Positions 1 through 11,006 of a DNA stretch of 64,000 nt are shown one piece after another; position 1 is the first letter of the stretch; the number at the start of each line of letters is the position of its first letter. The notes beneath the pieces are model-generated. The model was not told the origin of the DNA. It ran no database searches and saw nothing but the letters and a program-made list of their open reading frames with translations. This stretch comes from Dimargaris cristalligena (lineage: Eukaryota; Kickxellomycota; Dimargaritomycetes; Dimargaritales; Dimargaritaceae): the NCBI GenBank assembly GCA_027576995.1, contig JANBQC010000066.1, positions 1-64,000 on the forward strand, written 5' to 3'. A program made the translations under genes and the position numbers.

Positions 1-2218
1 TTTGAGTATAAATACTCCCCCTTACTGCCACCTCTTGGAACAGCAAGTCTATCATCACCTTTCCCTTTTATCACCTACCTTTTCAAATAAAGTTCAGTTT
101 TCAAGGATTTGAGTTCAGTTCTTTACAGAATGTAAGTTGTACAATTGGGTTATTTCCTTTCCAATTTTTTTCACCAAGGTGGATTATTATTAATAGATGC
201 TATCTGTCGGCCCACCTAATCCTCTCTAAATACAGGAATACTAATTGTCCCATCTGATCTTGCCTTATTGCACCATATTACTCTTCCCTTGCTATATAAT
301 CCACTATGACTGGGCCCCAATGCTTCTCATGCAATACTCCACCAGCTGACCCAATGTTCCTCCTTTCTTAGTGGAGTCTTCCATATGCAAGCCTCCCAGT
401 CAAGGCCCTGACCCTCGCCTCTTCTTTAGTTATCCCATTGCTCTTAAAGACTCCTCATTATGAGTGGTCTCTACATATAAATAACCGGGCCCCTCTGGGA
501 CTGGTTTAGTTCCTTAGCTTATTTCTTACCCCCATAGTTTACCCCAATAAACTCCTTATATACTCACCCATTATATTAGCCAGTAAGTGTGCCTGCTGTA
601 TGTCCCTTGCATTAGCCTGCACTCACCCTTTTTTGGTTAGTACTGGTCCTTCCCTAATGCTAGTAGCCCACTTGGCTGAGCCTGAGCCCCGCCTACCATT
701 AGAAGCCTATCCCTGGGACTCTTAATGGATTAAGAGTGGTTAACCCAGGTGATACTGTTGACGTTTTGTTATATAGTAGGTCTACTTACTATGCTTGGTG
801 GACAAATTCGCTGATTACAATTGCCAAAAAATGTGTAGTGTCCATGTGTAATGAACACAGCAGAATATGTATTTCAGCTTAAAATCAACGAAAATATAGT
901 GGGTTGGTTAGTAGGAGGGAATAACAGAAGGAGGAAGATAGGATACCCATTTTCGCACTACAATCTTTTACCTCCCCCTCTACTATTATAATTGATTTTT
1001 ATGCTCAATTCCTTTAGGTCTGCTCCTGCGAGCAATGTGGTGGGATCCCAGGAGGGGGGAGAGTGATGGTTCCCATTCGACTGTCAATTGACTTTCGAAT
1101 TATTTCGTTATTACTCGTCAATATAAGACCAGTGGGTTAAGTGTATAAAGGGTTGGTTACATAGGGATTGTAAAAGAAGGAACCTCCCCGAACTAGGGGG
1201 AGGCGGGAGCACTTGGTTTTGATAATAATCTGGAGGGGATAAATCCTTCCGTCCAGCTGGTTGTTACACCAGCTCTTTTATTGGCTAGATAGACCGTTCC
1301 ACCTAGGTAGTTCGACAACCATTACAATTAGTAGACTCTATCCTTATAGCTACCATGGGACACACAGTACATGAAATGGTTGTACGTTGAATGGTCAAAA
1401 CAGCTAATTAATATCAAGCAGCCCAATTTTCAAGCCAAAAGGGGATTGAGAGAGCCCCACTTGGCTCAATTCTGGAATCCGCCCATATCAAAGGACATTG
1501 GCTGAATACAATGGCTAATGGAGCCAAGGTGCAAATACTAGTGGTACGTATAGTGAATATATTAGGGGGGGGTGTAATAACTAGTAGTCCTGCTTTTCAA
1601 GGGCAAGGACCGTTTTCTTCCCAGGGGAACTCGATGAGTCACCCATTTTTGTTATACCAATATACTCAAAAGAGGAAAAAAGGTTTATGAGGAACACTCA
1701 AAGTCATCAATTCCGGGGGCAGATAGGAAGAGGGGAAATGACTTCCCTCCCTGAAATGTATGAGGGAGTCGAATGGGAGGACGAGGGAAATTATCACCCT
1801 CTCCCCAAAAATCACATTTATGAATTCCTTTTTTGTTGGAAGGCCAATATACATGATAAATAGTATTTAGGCTTGAAAAAAGATGGTCAAGGGGTACTCA
1901 GGTGTAATTATAGAAGGCTATGGTGAATGGGGGCTTTGAGGTATTGGTCAGGGACCATCCTATTTATAAACCCGACCCTTTTTCTTTGATGGTTTTTTGG
2001 TGCACCTTCCAATCACTTGAAAGATAGGTGGCCTGGTTCTCTTGGTGGCAAGTCTTGCCTAGGGCAGTGGCTGCACCACCAGTTTGGCAGTGTGGTCGAG
2101 TAGGTAGGTAGGTGCCAGGTAAATAAATTACCAATGGGGGAGACCTCTCGCTGAATAGCCTATAGTCTCTTGCCTGTGTCACAACTTCCCGGAATGATTC
2201 TCTTGATCTATTTAAAGA
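1..2218. other. Intergenic, no gene seen
   Basis: AT-rich spacer of about 2.2 kb. Open frames are short, lack family motifs and mostly do not start at ATG. I see no tRNA, rRNA or transposase signature. It ends at the first copy of the dispersed inverted-repeat element. Confidence 0.6.
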
Positions 2219-2360
2219 TGGGGGAGAAATTCGACGGGGCTGTAAAATGAAAACACCCTGTTGGATAAGACTGATATTATTGGTTAAAAATGGGTCTCCC
2301 GCTTATTTCCCTATGCACATACCATGTAAAACCTCATACAACTAGTCCACATTTCACCTA
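2219..2360 (+). mobile_element. MITE-like element, copy 1
   Basis: A 142-bp non-coding element matching three others in the window (19605, 23299 and 59720). It begins TGGGGGAGAAATTC and ends CATTTCACCTA, which are imperfect inverted repeats of each other. It is flanked on both sides by GA, consistent with a 2-bp target duplication. It has the same orientation as the copy at 23299. It is the most diverged copy at its ends, so probably old. No transposase is encoded. Confidence 0.65.
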
Positions 2361-2827
2361 GAGGCAGCGGTAGACTCGGCCCAATAGGTCGGCTGGAGAA
2401 TTCCCGTTGCACTCTTGTAGCACCTCCCCCTTTTTTCTCTGGCAAGGGACACGCAGAGGACATTAGCATATTAGCCTATCATATTTCCAATGTGGCATCA
2501 CGTCTGTGTAAGGTGCGTTAGGTCTGTGCTACATTTACAAGCGAGTCGCTCATATGTTTTGCTCTGTAGATATGTCTCTACCTAGCGTCACTTCCTCTTC
2601 AACCCCCGCCTCGAATATAAAACCTCACGGTTTCCCCCCTTGTTTCAATATACCATATCCACACCCCACTCACTGGATTCTCATCAGTTTCGGCTTACAC
2701 CATCTTTTACAACCATTTCTCACCACCATAGTCTGCTATTTGGGATAATTCGCCATTGGCCATTCTATTATAGCTATTTTCAACCCCTCGCCCACCCCTC
2801 CCTCTCCCTTGTTTCCGTTCGTTGATA
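2361..2827. other. Upstream region of secreted F-box gene 1
   Basis: A pyrimidine-rich 467-bp spacer, with CT-rich tracts just before the start codon at 2828, which is common in fungal promoters and leaders. Short overlapping plus-strand frames here lack recognisable content. Confidence 0.4.
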
Positions 2828-4374
2828 ATGAGGCCGTACCTTGCTCCCATCACTCTGTTAGGCCTGGCTTTGGCTCATGCAGCGGTCGGTCGCCCTAAGC
2901 CCCTGGATGGGGAAGAAGTAGATGGTGACAATGATATCTTCTACGATGCCCCAGAACACCTGCCTGATTACAGAATAGATAGCAATTTTTCAACTAAGAT
3001 TAATCCATTTAGCAACACTCCTCAGGAAATAATCGGTAAGATACTAGACCGTTTGCCAGCTAAAGACCTGGCGCGAATGTCTAAGGTCAATCGGCATTTG
3101 CATAATACTATCGAGCAGCATAAAGGAAGCCAAGACTATTTGCAAGTAAGTTCACTGGAATTATCTAAAATGAATTACCAGACATACTATTCCTCATCTA
3201 GCCACCCTGTATGTCAACTTCGTCGGAACTACGATGGCCCGCTGAATGACAGGCAAGCGATCGGGGTAGCTCTGTATATTCTATCTCATAGCCGACCTCT
3301 ATTGAATGAATCACTGACTAATTACTTATTCCTAATCCCAATGCTATGCTGTCATTTTCTTGTATTGTCTTATTTTCCACCTTTGGAAAGCTCGTGGAGG
3401 GCTCCATAAAGCTGATATTGGATGGCCAACCACTCAACTTGAGTACTTTACATTTGCTCCTTCCAATGCAACCGCTGGGTTTACTTACAACAGTGGTCTG
3501 GGAGATATGTGGTGGCCGCATTACGGAAAGAGCTGAGTATTTGACTGAGAGAGCCTATCTCGATCGGCCTTTATCGCACTTCCGATTAGATCCTACAATA
3601 TTGGAAGATATTAAAAAGGAATGGGCGTACCTGGACTATACGCGAATGAGCGATGCCCACAAGCGGGTTCTTTTTCCCATGTTGCAGGTATTACCAGAAT
3701 TGTCCGTGGATTACATCTTCAGCACCATCTCAAAGGTTTCAGATTTTTTTGATGATAAAACACTGGCCATGGATGTTCAAAACATGTATCAAGACGACCC
3801 ACTACTTCAATTAAGCCCCCATAACATCGTCAATCAATGGAAGTATGGAATCAAGTGGCGACAAGACGGTCAGCTCTGGGCCAGTGCCTGTGCGGTCCTG
3901 GTCATCGCCGGTGAGTTCGGTAAAGTGCGGGGTCTGATGGAAAAAAACCGTCAGTACATCAAACCTAGATGGTACAGTTACGCGGCCATGCTGCTTTTGG
4001 AGTTTGGCGATTTCCCCCCTGACCAAGAGGTCAAAATAGCCGGTGGAATTACAACTAACTGTGGTTATGCCGATGCTTTAGGATTCAGTATGGCCGAGGA
4101 AAAGTGCACCAGGGCTCCTCGGGTACGGTTTAATGATACTGATACTCTATCCGAAATGACAGGTAGAGGGCTAGTGTACGTACGTCGTAATTCTAGTGGC
4201 AAGCCCGAGCTAGCTTTTCGAGTTCGCCTGCCGGTCGCCCGAAAGTTGCTCAAGGATAACTGGCTCGATCTCGACGAGACACTTGTATTGGATAAATCCG
4301 TTCTAGATGATCAGCTGTACTTGATTAAATATCGTGAGGGTTTCCCCCCTCCGAGACCATCCAGCCAGCAGTAA
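2828..4374 (+). CDS. F-box protein with N-terminal signal peptide (copy 1)
   Basis: Two exons, 2828-3145 and 3391-4374, give about 433 residues. The donor GTAAGT follows a phase-0 codon and the acceptor is ...GGAAAG. Residues 1-21 form a typical secretion signal (short N-region, Leu/Ala-rich core, small residues before a predicted cut near Ala-Val-Gly). Residues 63-97 match an F-box: TPQEIIGKILDRLPAKDL then MSKVNRHLHNTI. The remaining ~325 residues, all in exon 2, look helical and match no family I know. F-box proteins normally recruit substrates to SCF ubiquitin ligases in cytosol or nucleus, so the signal peptide is unexpected. The start is the ATG at 2828, since the open frame upstream has no ATG. 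A second possible donor, GTATGT at 3209, is also phase 0 and would add 21 residues. The gene at 20646-22208 has the same layout and intron position, which supports the model. Function is inferred only as a possible secreted effector. Confidence 0.7.
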
Positions 4375-5834
4375 ATGGGGCTGGCGTTCGAATGTCTCTG
4401 AAATTTACTTGGGTTTGTTTTGTTTTTGTTTTACATACGTTATGGTCGTTTTATTTATTTATCTCTTTCTTTGCGTTTGGCTTGGTCCTAAAGGCAGAAG
4501 TGTCATCTACTTCGTATCCAGTCCTACTTAACGGGGGGTCACAATTTATTGTCTCTATGCCCCTCACTTTCTCTTTTAGTTAGTTTTTTATCGAGTTTCT
4601 ACTTTTATTTCCTTATAAAAATCTCAATACAATAAGATGATGACAGATTGGCCCAGCGTACGCCGGAATTCATGAATGCAGAATGACCATGAATTCATCA
4701 AATAGTATACAATTCCGGGAAACCGGGGTTTGGGATAATGCACGCTAATGTGGGGCCAAGATACTCCTAACTGATTCCGTCCATTTACCACTATGGATAT
4801 ACAACCACCAAGTGATGCCGTTTACCCTGAGCTCTGGGCACCTTTTAATTACACTGATGCTGGGTTACAAGTTAGTGGTTACAAGACAATCTTTAGTGGA
4901 AAGTCGATTTACGCCTCCGATAGCCTCAAGGGGCTATCCAAGTAAGGTGCTAAGCACACTGGCGAATACTTTATGGGGTATCTGAGTACAAGGTTATTGG
5001 CATTAGACTTGGTTGTCAAGCATTCAGGGCTCATTGTTAAACAGTGAAAAAACCCTGGCCCGAGTCTCTACTGATGAACTTGTAATTACTGACTTATTAG
5101 TGCGGTGGCTATATGCTGTTTACTAATTAATTTACTAATTTGGTGGGAATATGTATAGGAGAGGTTCCAAATCATTGGACCGAATTTGGGACCCAATGGA
5201 TATGATACATGGCTGGTAGAAAACCCTGTTCGTTAAAAGTATTCGGCCCTGCTAACATATTTTTCGATACTACAGAATAGAGCCGCTTCCAAAAGTTGGT
5301 TCCACCATTGCTGTTTGGTCTGGTGGGAGGTACACTATATACTAACAATCAAGGCGACGGCTTGGTACAAGACATGGTCGGCTTAATGAACAAGGGGGTT
5401 GTTGTGGTGTACGTAGGGGGCTTTTATTTATAAATAATAATTATCGAATTTTACACGTGATAAAGAGTACAGAGCTTGGGATATTAGAAAATATTCTAAG
5501 TATAGGAGGTTAATGGACACGTACCGAAAATAGTAAATAAGTAGGTATATAGTGTCGAATATAGTAGAATGTATTGTTTGTGCGGGCACGACAGGAAGGG
5601 ATAAATCAACTAAGAATGTTCATCCAGGAGTGAACTTAATGATGGCGACTAATAGGAGATATCATAATGGTAATATAAATAAATGAGGCCGAAATGGGCG
5701 GGAGAGGGGGGAATGAAATTCTGTTGAATGTCACTGAATATATATATAAATGGATGTCCATTCAGACGTTCTCCACTATCGTCTAGCGAAATCGTTGGTA
5801 GTATCACCCTAACAGGAAGGGGCTGTCAAACTGG
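4375..5834. other. Intergenic, no gene seen
   Basis: About 1.46 kb between two genes whose 3' ends face each other. T-rich sequence follows the upstream stop. No convincing open frame or RNA gene. Confidence 0.5.
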
Positions 5835-7751
5835 CTACGAAAAAGATAGGGTTTTGGGGGACATGCGGGCATTCGGCGAGGTCAGGCCCGCGGCCACACT
5901 GCTGGATAGAGTATGGGCGAGGGGACTCCGCAGACCATCGGTGGATCGGGCGGTCAGCGGCCCCGCGACGGACGCACTGGGCAGGGGTGAAGGGGCCGAT
6001 GCCAAATGGGGTTGGCTCACGGTAAGGGATTTGATATTACGAGCAGGTGCGGGGGTAGAAGCAGGGATGGGGGTGGGCTTGTTGGCTAGGGCGGCCATCT
6101 GGGCAGCCGCCTGGGCAAGCACCTGGGACTTGAGGGCAGCCCGGTCGACCCCCAGTTGGGGGTGGAACGGGAGGGGTTGGTTAAAGCGTGTGCGTAGGGT
6201 AGAGACGTAGCCCTGGTATTGACTGGGCATGACGGCCAGCGGGAACTCATCGTAGCCGGGGGCGGCGGCAGCGGGGTTAGATAGTAGTGGTGTGGATGAT
6301 GCGTATGATGATGCCGCTAACGGCAGTGGGGATAATTCAGGGGATGCTGCCACCGCCGAATCCGGTCGAGCCAGTCCAGAAGAGTAAGTGTAGGTGACAC
6401 GTGAGGCGGCGGGTGGTTTCTCCTGCGGCAGCGAATGGTTGTGACCAAGACCGTGGCTGAGTAATAACCCGTCCATGTCTGGGGCGGGCACGAATACAAT
6501 GGGTGGGGGTAGGGCGGTAGATGCGGCAGCTGCTGCAGGGCCGCCGGACTCGCGCACAGCTACTACCCGCGTGGGCTGTGAGGCGGCCGGGACCTGATGC
6601 ACATAAGTGTGGGGGTCCCAGAATTTGGGCTTCTTGCGCCGATCCATCCGCAGCCGGGTGTTGTATTCCCACACCGACTGGCAGGCGTTAAAGAGCCACG
6701 CGTCCCGATCGGCGTGGGGCGCGAATCGCGCGGCGAGTTCTTCGGCCTCGATGGCCGCCGTATCCACTGGGGTCGATTTCGTTTCGTCTTCGCCGCCGTC
6801 CCGGGGTTCGGCGGTTCCACCGCTGCCACTGGGGCCCTGTGTCGTCGTCGTCGGCGTGGCCTTCTTGGTAGGGGGTTCGGAGGGGGTGTGGCGACGCCCC
6901 CCGTTGGTGGCAGAGGACCCCCCCGGGAGGTGCTGCTGGGAGACCGAGGGGCTCATGAGGACAGGACCTACAGGGGGAGGGGAGGCCGACCAAAACGTAT
7001 TGGGGTCAGTCAGGGAGGACTGCGCATCATCGGATGGCGGTAGGCCGGGGGGACCACCATGCGGGGAGGATCGGCGGGGGGTGTGCGACCGGCGACGGAC
7101 ATCGGAAGTACCGGTTGTGGATGGACTCATGGGTGAGCTCTCCCTCAGACCACCACTACCACCGGCGGCGGCTCGCTCGGCGTCGTGTTCCGCCTTCTCC
7201 CGCTGGGCCTCGGCCTCATAGTAGTCATCGACCACCGGCTTGCCCTTTTCAATTAGGGAATGTCCATACCGAATAAAGGCACTCCGCGCCGTGATGAAGG
7301 GAATGGTCCGGCTTCGGAAATTCTTGGGCACTACACCTTCGTCGATCAGACGAAACTTTTCCTCGTCGGTGAGGATAAGCCGCACCATTTGGGGGTTCTT
7401 CTGGAAGAGAATGTACGTGTCGCGGGCCGAGCTGAACCTCACTACATCCATGGAAAGTGCGTAAAAGCGACCAGGGTGCCGGGTCGGAAGTTGGAAGGCA
7501 CTGAAGCGGAAGCGGCGGCCACCCAACAGTTCACCGAGAGCGGTAATCTTGGTTTCGCCCTGGGGATCGAGGGGAACCGGCTTTTCTTCGGGATCCTCTC
7601 CAGGGACCTCCTCCGCCTTGTGGGAGTCATCGGCCGGCTGGGCTGCGGCCTCGGAAACGCTGGGACCACGGCGGCGCTTTTTGGAAGTAGCGGGGGTGGC
7701 GGCACCGTTGGTCTTTTTAGCGGCAGCCTTGTCAGTTGTGGATGAGGCCAT
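5835..7751 (-). CDS. Rsc7/Swp82-family chromatin-remodelling subunit
   Basis: Single exon, 638 residues. The N-terminus is Lys/Ala/Pro-rich and disordered. Residues ~60-185 match the fungal Rsc7/Swp82 domain: a GELLGGRRFRFSAFQLP strand, RDTYILFQKNPQMVRLILTDEE, then FRSRTIPFITARSAFIRYG and a DDYYEAEA end. Known members (yeast Npl6/Rsc7 in RSC, Swp82 in SWI/SNF) are non-catalytic subunits that help assemble or target the nuclear remodeller. A Ser/Pro-rich linker follows, then residues ~340-400 with a conserved-looking WLFNACQSVWEYNTRLRMDR segment and WDPHTYVHQ, and finally a low-complexity Ala/Pro tail. The start is ATG 7751. It is divergent from the gene at 8969. I cannot tell whether it serves an RSC-like or SWI/SNF-like complex. 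The coding sequence is more GC-rich than the spacers around it. Confidence 0.88.
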   Translation of the reverse strand: MASSTTDKAAAKKTNGAATPATSKKRRRGPSVSEAAAQPADDSHKAEEVPGEDPEEKPVPLDPQGETKITALGELLGGRRFRFSAFQLPTRHPGRFYALSMDVVRFSSARDTYILFQKNPQMVRLILTDEEKFRLIDEGVVPKNFRSRTIPFITARSAFIRYGHSLIEKGKPVVDDYYEAEAQREKAEHDAERAAAGGSGGLRESSPMSPSTTGTSDVRRRSHTPRRSSPHGGPPGLPPSDDAQSSLTDPNTFWSASPPPVGPVLMSPSVSQQHLPGGSSATNGGRRHTPSEPPTKKATPTTTTQGPSGSGGTAEPRDGGEDETKSTPVDTAAIEAEELAARFAPHADRDAWLFNACQSVWEYNTRLRMDRRKKPKFWDPHTYVHQVPAASQPTRVVAVRESGGPAAAAASTALPPPIVFVPAPDMDGLLLSHGLGHNHSLPQEKPPAASRVTYTYSSGLARPDSAVAASPELSPLPLAASSYASSTPLLSNPAAAAPGYDEFPLAVMPSQYQGYVSTLRTRFNQPLPFHPQLGVDRAALKSQVLAQAAAQMAALANKPTPIPASTPAPARNIKSLTVSQPHLASAPSPLPSASVAGPLTARSTDGLRSPLAHTLSSSVAAGLTSPNARMSPKTLSFS

Positions 7752-8968
7752 GGACGCGATTTAAAACGCTAGACTGAGAAGGTAAGGGGAGGGGAGTAGT
7801 AGTAGGTATAGTAGCGAGGTGGATGCGTATAGCCAAAGCACTCTAGAACTAAATAAGAAATATGCCTATAGACAGAAGGCCTCAAAGAAGCGACAGCTGG
7901 GCACGCGTGGTAATTAAAGGACAGTACTAGAAAAAAGGAGGAGGAGGAGCAGCCAAAAGTCTAATGGGAGTGAATTGTAGTAGAATTAGAGTAAAGAGCC
8001 TCTCTAGCCAGCACAACTAAAGTGCAGGGATATAAAGAGGGCTTAGCGATAGTAGGGTGGGGAAGAAGTAGTGCCAAAGGAACGGACTTTGGAAGGGCGA
8101 ATCTTGTATAGTGGTAGGCCTGAGGAGAGCGGGAGAGAATTCAAGGCCAGCCATAACAATAGCAAGGAAAGAGGAGGTATGTAGCAGGGCAGGGGCTTGG
8201 TTCACAGGCACCAGGTATCTTCTTGACCCCCACGTGCAAAGTGAATATCGAAAACACGGTCAACAAGGGTCCATCTCCTTACTAAAAGGTGATAGAACTA
8301 ACTATAACTATTGAACGAGTTACTATATTAAAGCTGGTTGGAAGCAACGTCCTGAATTAAGTTCCACTAAGTCCTACTAGCACTGTCAGTCGGAGGAGGC
8401 GTGTTGCGCAATGTGTTTGGCGATGGTGCGTCGTTTTGCAGCCTCGCTATGTAGAGCAGCGACCCAGTCACTTTAATCTCCCCCCTTTGCACCATTCCGC
8501 CCCATGTCTCTCGCCCTTCAAGTGAAACCCCTCAAACAATGGAGAGGAGGAGGAGTATCCCACACCCCACCCCTTTCCCTTCGTTAGCCCGAGTCCCCTC
8601 GGGGTATATAAAACTCCTTCCTTCCCAAACGAATTCTCCGCTGCACTCTTGACTTATTTTCCGCGCGTTTATATTGCTATCTACTGTTCAATATATATAC
8701 TTTATTAAATACCGTCGACTCGGCCCCCAAGTTCAGCAAGTGATACCTCTCCCACAGGCATACCCAGTTAGGTCCAGACACTATCGAGTCAACCGAAACC
8801 AAGACACCTCCCGCCGTTCATTCATACAAAAACCCATACCGCAGCGTCGCCAAGTCCCCCCTCCCTTTCTCTACATTATTACCACCAGTCCGACATTCCG
8901 CACCTTTATCTTAGTATCCAAACTGCCCCTTTTTATTGTAACCGTCTTTTTGGTGTGCATTTCATCCC
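7752..8968. other. Divergent promoter region
   Basis: A 1.2-kb spacer between the divergent Rsc7-like gene and the sororin-like gene. It holds a strong TATA box at 8605 for the rightward gene, so that gene's leader is about 330 nt. No credible gene of its own. Confidence 0.5.
8605..8613 (+). promoter_or_regulatory. TATA box
   Basis: TATATAAAA in a GC/pyrimidine-rich context, about 360 bp before the ATG at 8969 and pointing toward it. It is the only strong TATA motif in this divergent spacer on the plus strand. Confidence 0.45.
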
Positions 8969-10148
8969 ATGGTTACACTACGTTCTCGCACTAAACCGCC
9001 TCCACCAGCGGCCGCCGCAGCAACTATACCGTTGACTGACAAGGCTAAGGGCAAGGTCTCCGAGACTCCTATACGGTCACCACGAAAACGACGTTCCCTG
9101 GGCCCAGCCGACTCCTCCCATGTCTCACCCCCCAAGGTAGCAAAAGCCACTCCCTCGGCTCGCTCGAGGCCCGCCCGCGCCACCACCACCACCACCACCT
9201 CTTCGCCTCGGCGGCATTCCACTGGTGCTACCCAGCCGAAAGGCAAGGCTCGATCGAAGCCCCGCCCTCCTCAAGTCCCAGCTACTACTCGACGACCCCG
9301 GCGGACAAAACCCAATAACAATAGTACCAATGAGCCCATTTCCCCTCCCGCTGCCACCGATGCCCCCGGTGGTGCCGAGGAGTCGTCTATTGTAGTATCA
9401 TCCCGTCCAACCTCTACCACCCCCCCTACTTCATCACCGCTCCCGCAGCCCCTGTATCGGTCCCGCGGGGTGGATGAAGATTCGCTCGAACGACTCGGCC
9501 AATACGACAAACTGCTCAAATTCGACGCATCCGCCGTCACCACTATTCCCACCCGGAAATCCTCGCTCGAGAACTTGAAAGACGATCCACCCAGGTTGTC
9601 GCAGCGGAAGCGGCAGCCCCGTCCAACCCGGACCCGGGGACAATCGTTGGATGAGTCAGCAATAACTGAAGTGGCCCGCGCCCGGAATACCAAATCAGAT
9701 CCGTCTAAACGCGCCCCATCGACACGCTCGCATCCTAGACTGCGGGACCAGCCGGAAATAGCTCCCAATGAGCAAAGTGAGGTAGACCCCCTATATATGA
9801 GTATATATATTAAGATCTTGGTCAGCGGAAATTCGACAAAGCCGTTTAACCGATTTTGATTTAATGGGTGATTAGCAGTTGGATTTATGATTAATTCATT
9901 TCGGGCTACCTTATTGGGTCAGCTGATGGGTAAGAGCGGTCGTGTTTGTCTGAGAAGTCCTAGCCTTAGCGGGTTTATCCATTCAATAATGTACTAACGA
10001 ATGTATCTGTACTGAATCCATTATTTCTACCATGGGTCCACTGGTTTTCTGCACGGCTGACCAGGAAACCGAACGGGCGAATGACGAAATTAAACAAAAG
10101 TTCGCCGAAATCGATGCTTTCGAGCTGGCAGAAGAAACCGTATATTAA
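8969..10148 (+). CDS. Basic, disordered nuclear-type protein with sororin-like C-terminal tail
   Basis: Two exons, 8969-9781 and 10065-10148, encode about 298 residues. The donor (GTAGAC) is weak but is the only phase-compatible site I found for the good acceptor GACCAG. Nearly all of exon 1 is Arg/Lys/Ser/Pro/Thr-rich with many S/T-P and KR clusters (for example SPRKRRS), typical of disordered chromatin-associated proteins. The conserved-looking part is the C-terminus from exon 2: KQKFAEIDAFELAEETVY. Its spacing of Phe and acidic residues (F-x5-F-[DE]-L-x-x-E) resembles the conserved C-terminal sororin motif, and the N-terminus starts with a basic RSRT patch as sororin does. Sororin protects cohesin from Wapl by binding Pds5. 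This assignment is inference from a short motif; other short chromatin factors are possible. Confidence 0.6.
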
Positions 10149-11006
10149 ACAAATACCGTTAAATGTTGGTACGCGTAGTCTTGGTACTGGGCTCCACAGT
10201 GTTATATCCCCTACCCTTGCTTTCCATTTGGTTGTTTTGCTCTAATTGAGGTACCTCCATCCTCTCTGCACCCTGCTTTTCTAAAGAATAGCCCGTAGTT
10301 GGCTAATTCCTTATATCCCTTTATACACTATTATCACAACCAACCTGTATATTTTTGAAACTCAGTATCGGCTATTATTCATATTATTTCACTGCGCCAA
10401 TCACGTTTACTCGCCCAGCCAATACTGCCGGCTTGGCTAATAGCTCGACCATAAGAATCATCTTTCTATATCGGTATTCATTTTTACTAAGGCATTGCAT
10501 TAAAGTGGGGGATTGGAGTTTTTATTCGAGGCCATATAAATGAATATAGGCTACTGGGGGGGGGATCAGGTTGTATACTATCGATTCGACGGGAGCATCA
10601 AATTAAAATATTGAATGGTAGTATCTGACTTTAAATCCATAAAAGGTAGAGTATATTAGGTAACGCAGGCCTTATCTATATCCTAGGCCTGGTGTTTGGG
10701 AATAAGAAGTAATGGAAGACTATGTGTGTACAATATATATACCTATTAATATAAAAAATGCATCGTACTGTTTTGCATGTGTTATATTACCCTCTTTTGT
10801 ACAGACTACCAACATAATACTGCGCTTCGGAATCTCTTTCTCCTACCGGAATTGCCCCATTTACCATAGTTGTATTTTGACCCCAATCTACTCTGATTCG
10901 GCCCATTTTAGCTTCTTGCCTCGGTGTATTTTTATTGCGTATACTTCAACCCACTCCAACCCAACCTGGCCTGTCTTCCACCCACCCGCATCCCCATTGT
11001 CCACCC
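10149..11006. other. Intergenic, no gene seen
   Basis: About 0.86 kb between two plus-strand genes, with a G9 run near 10557. Small frames only, none with family motifs. Confidence 0.5.
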
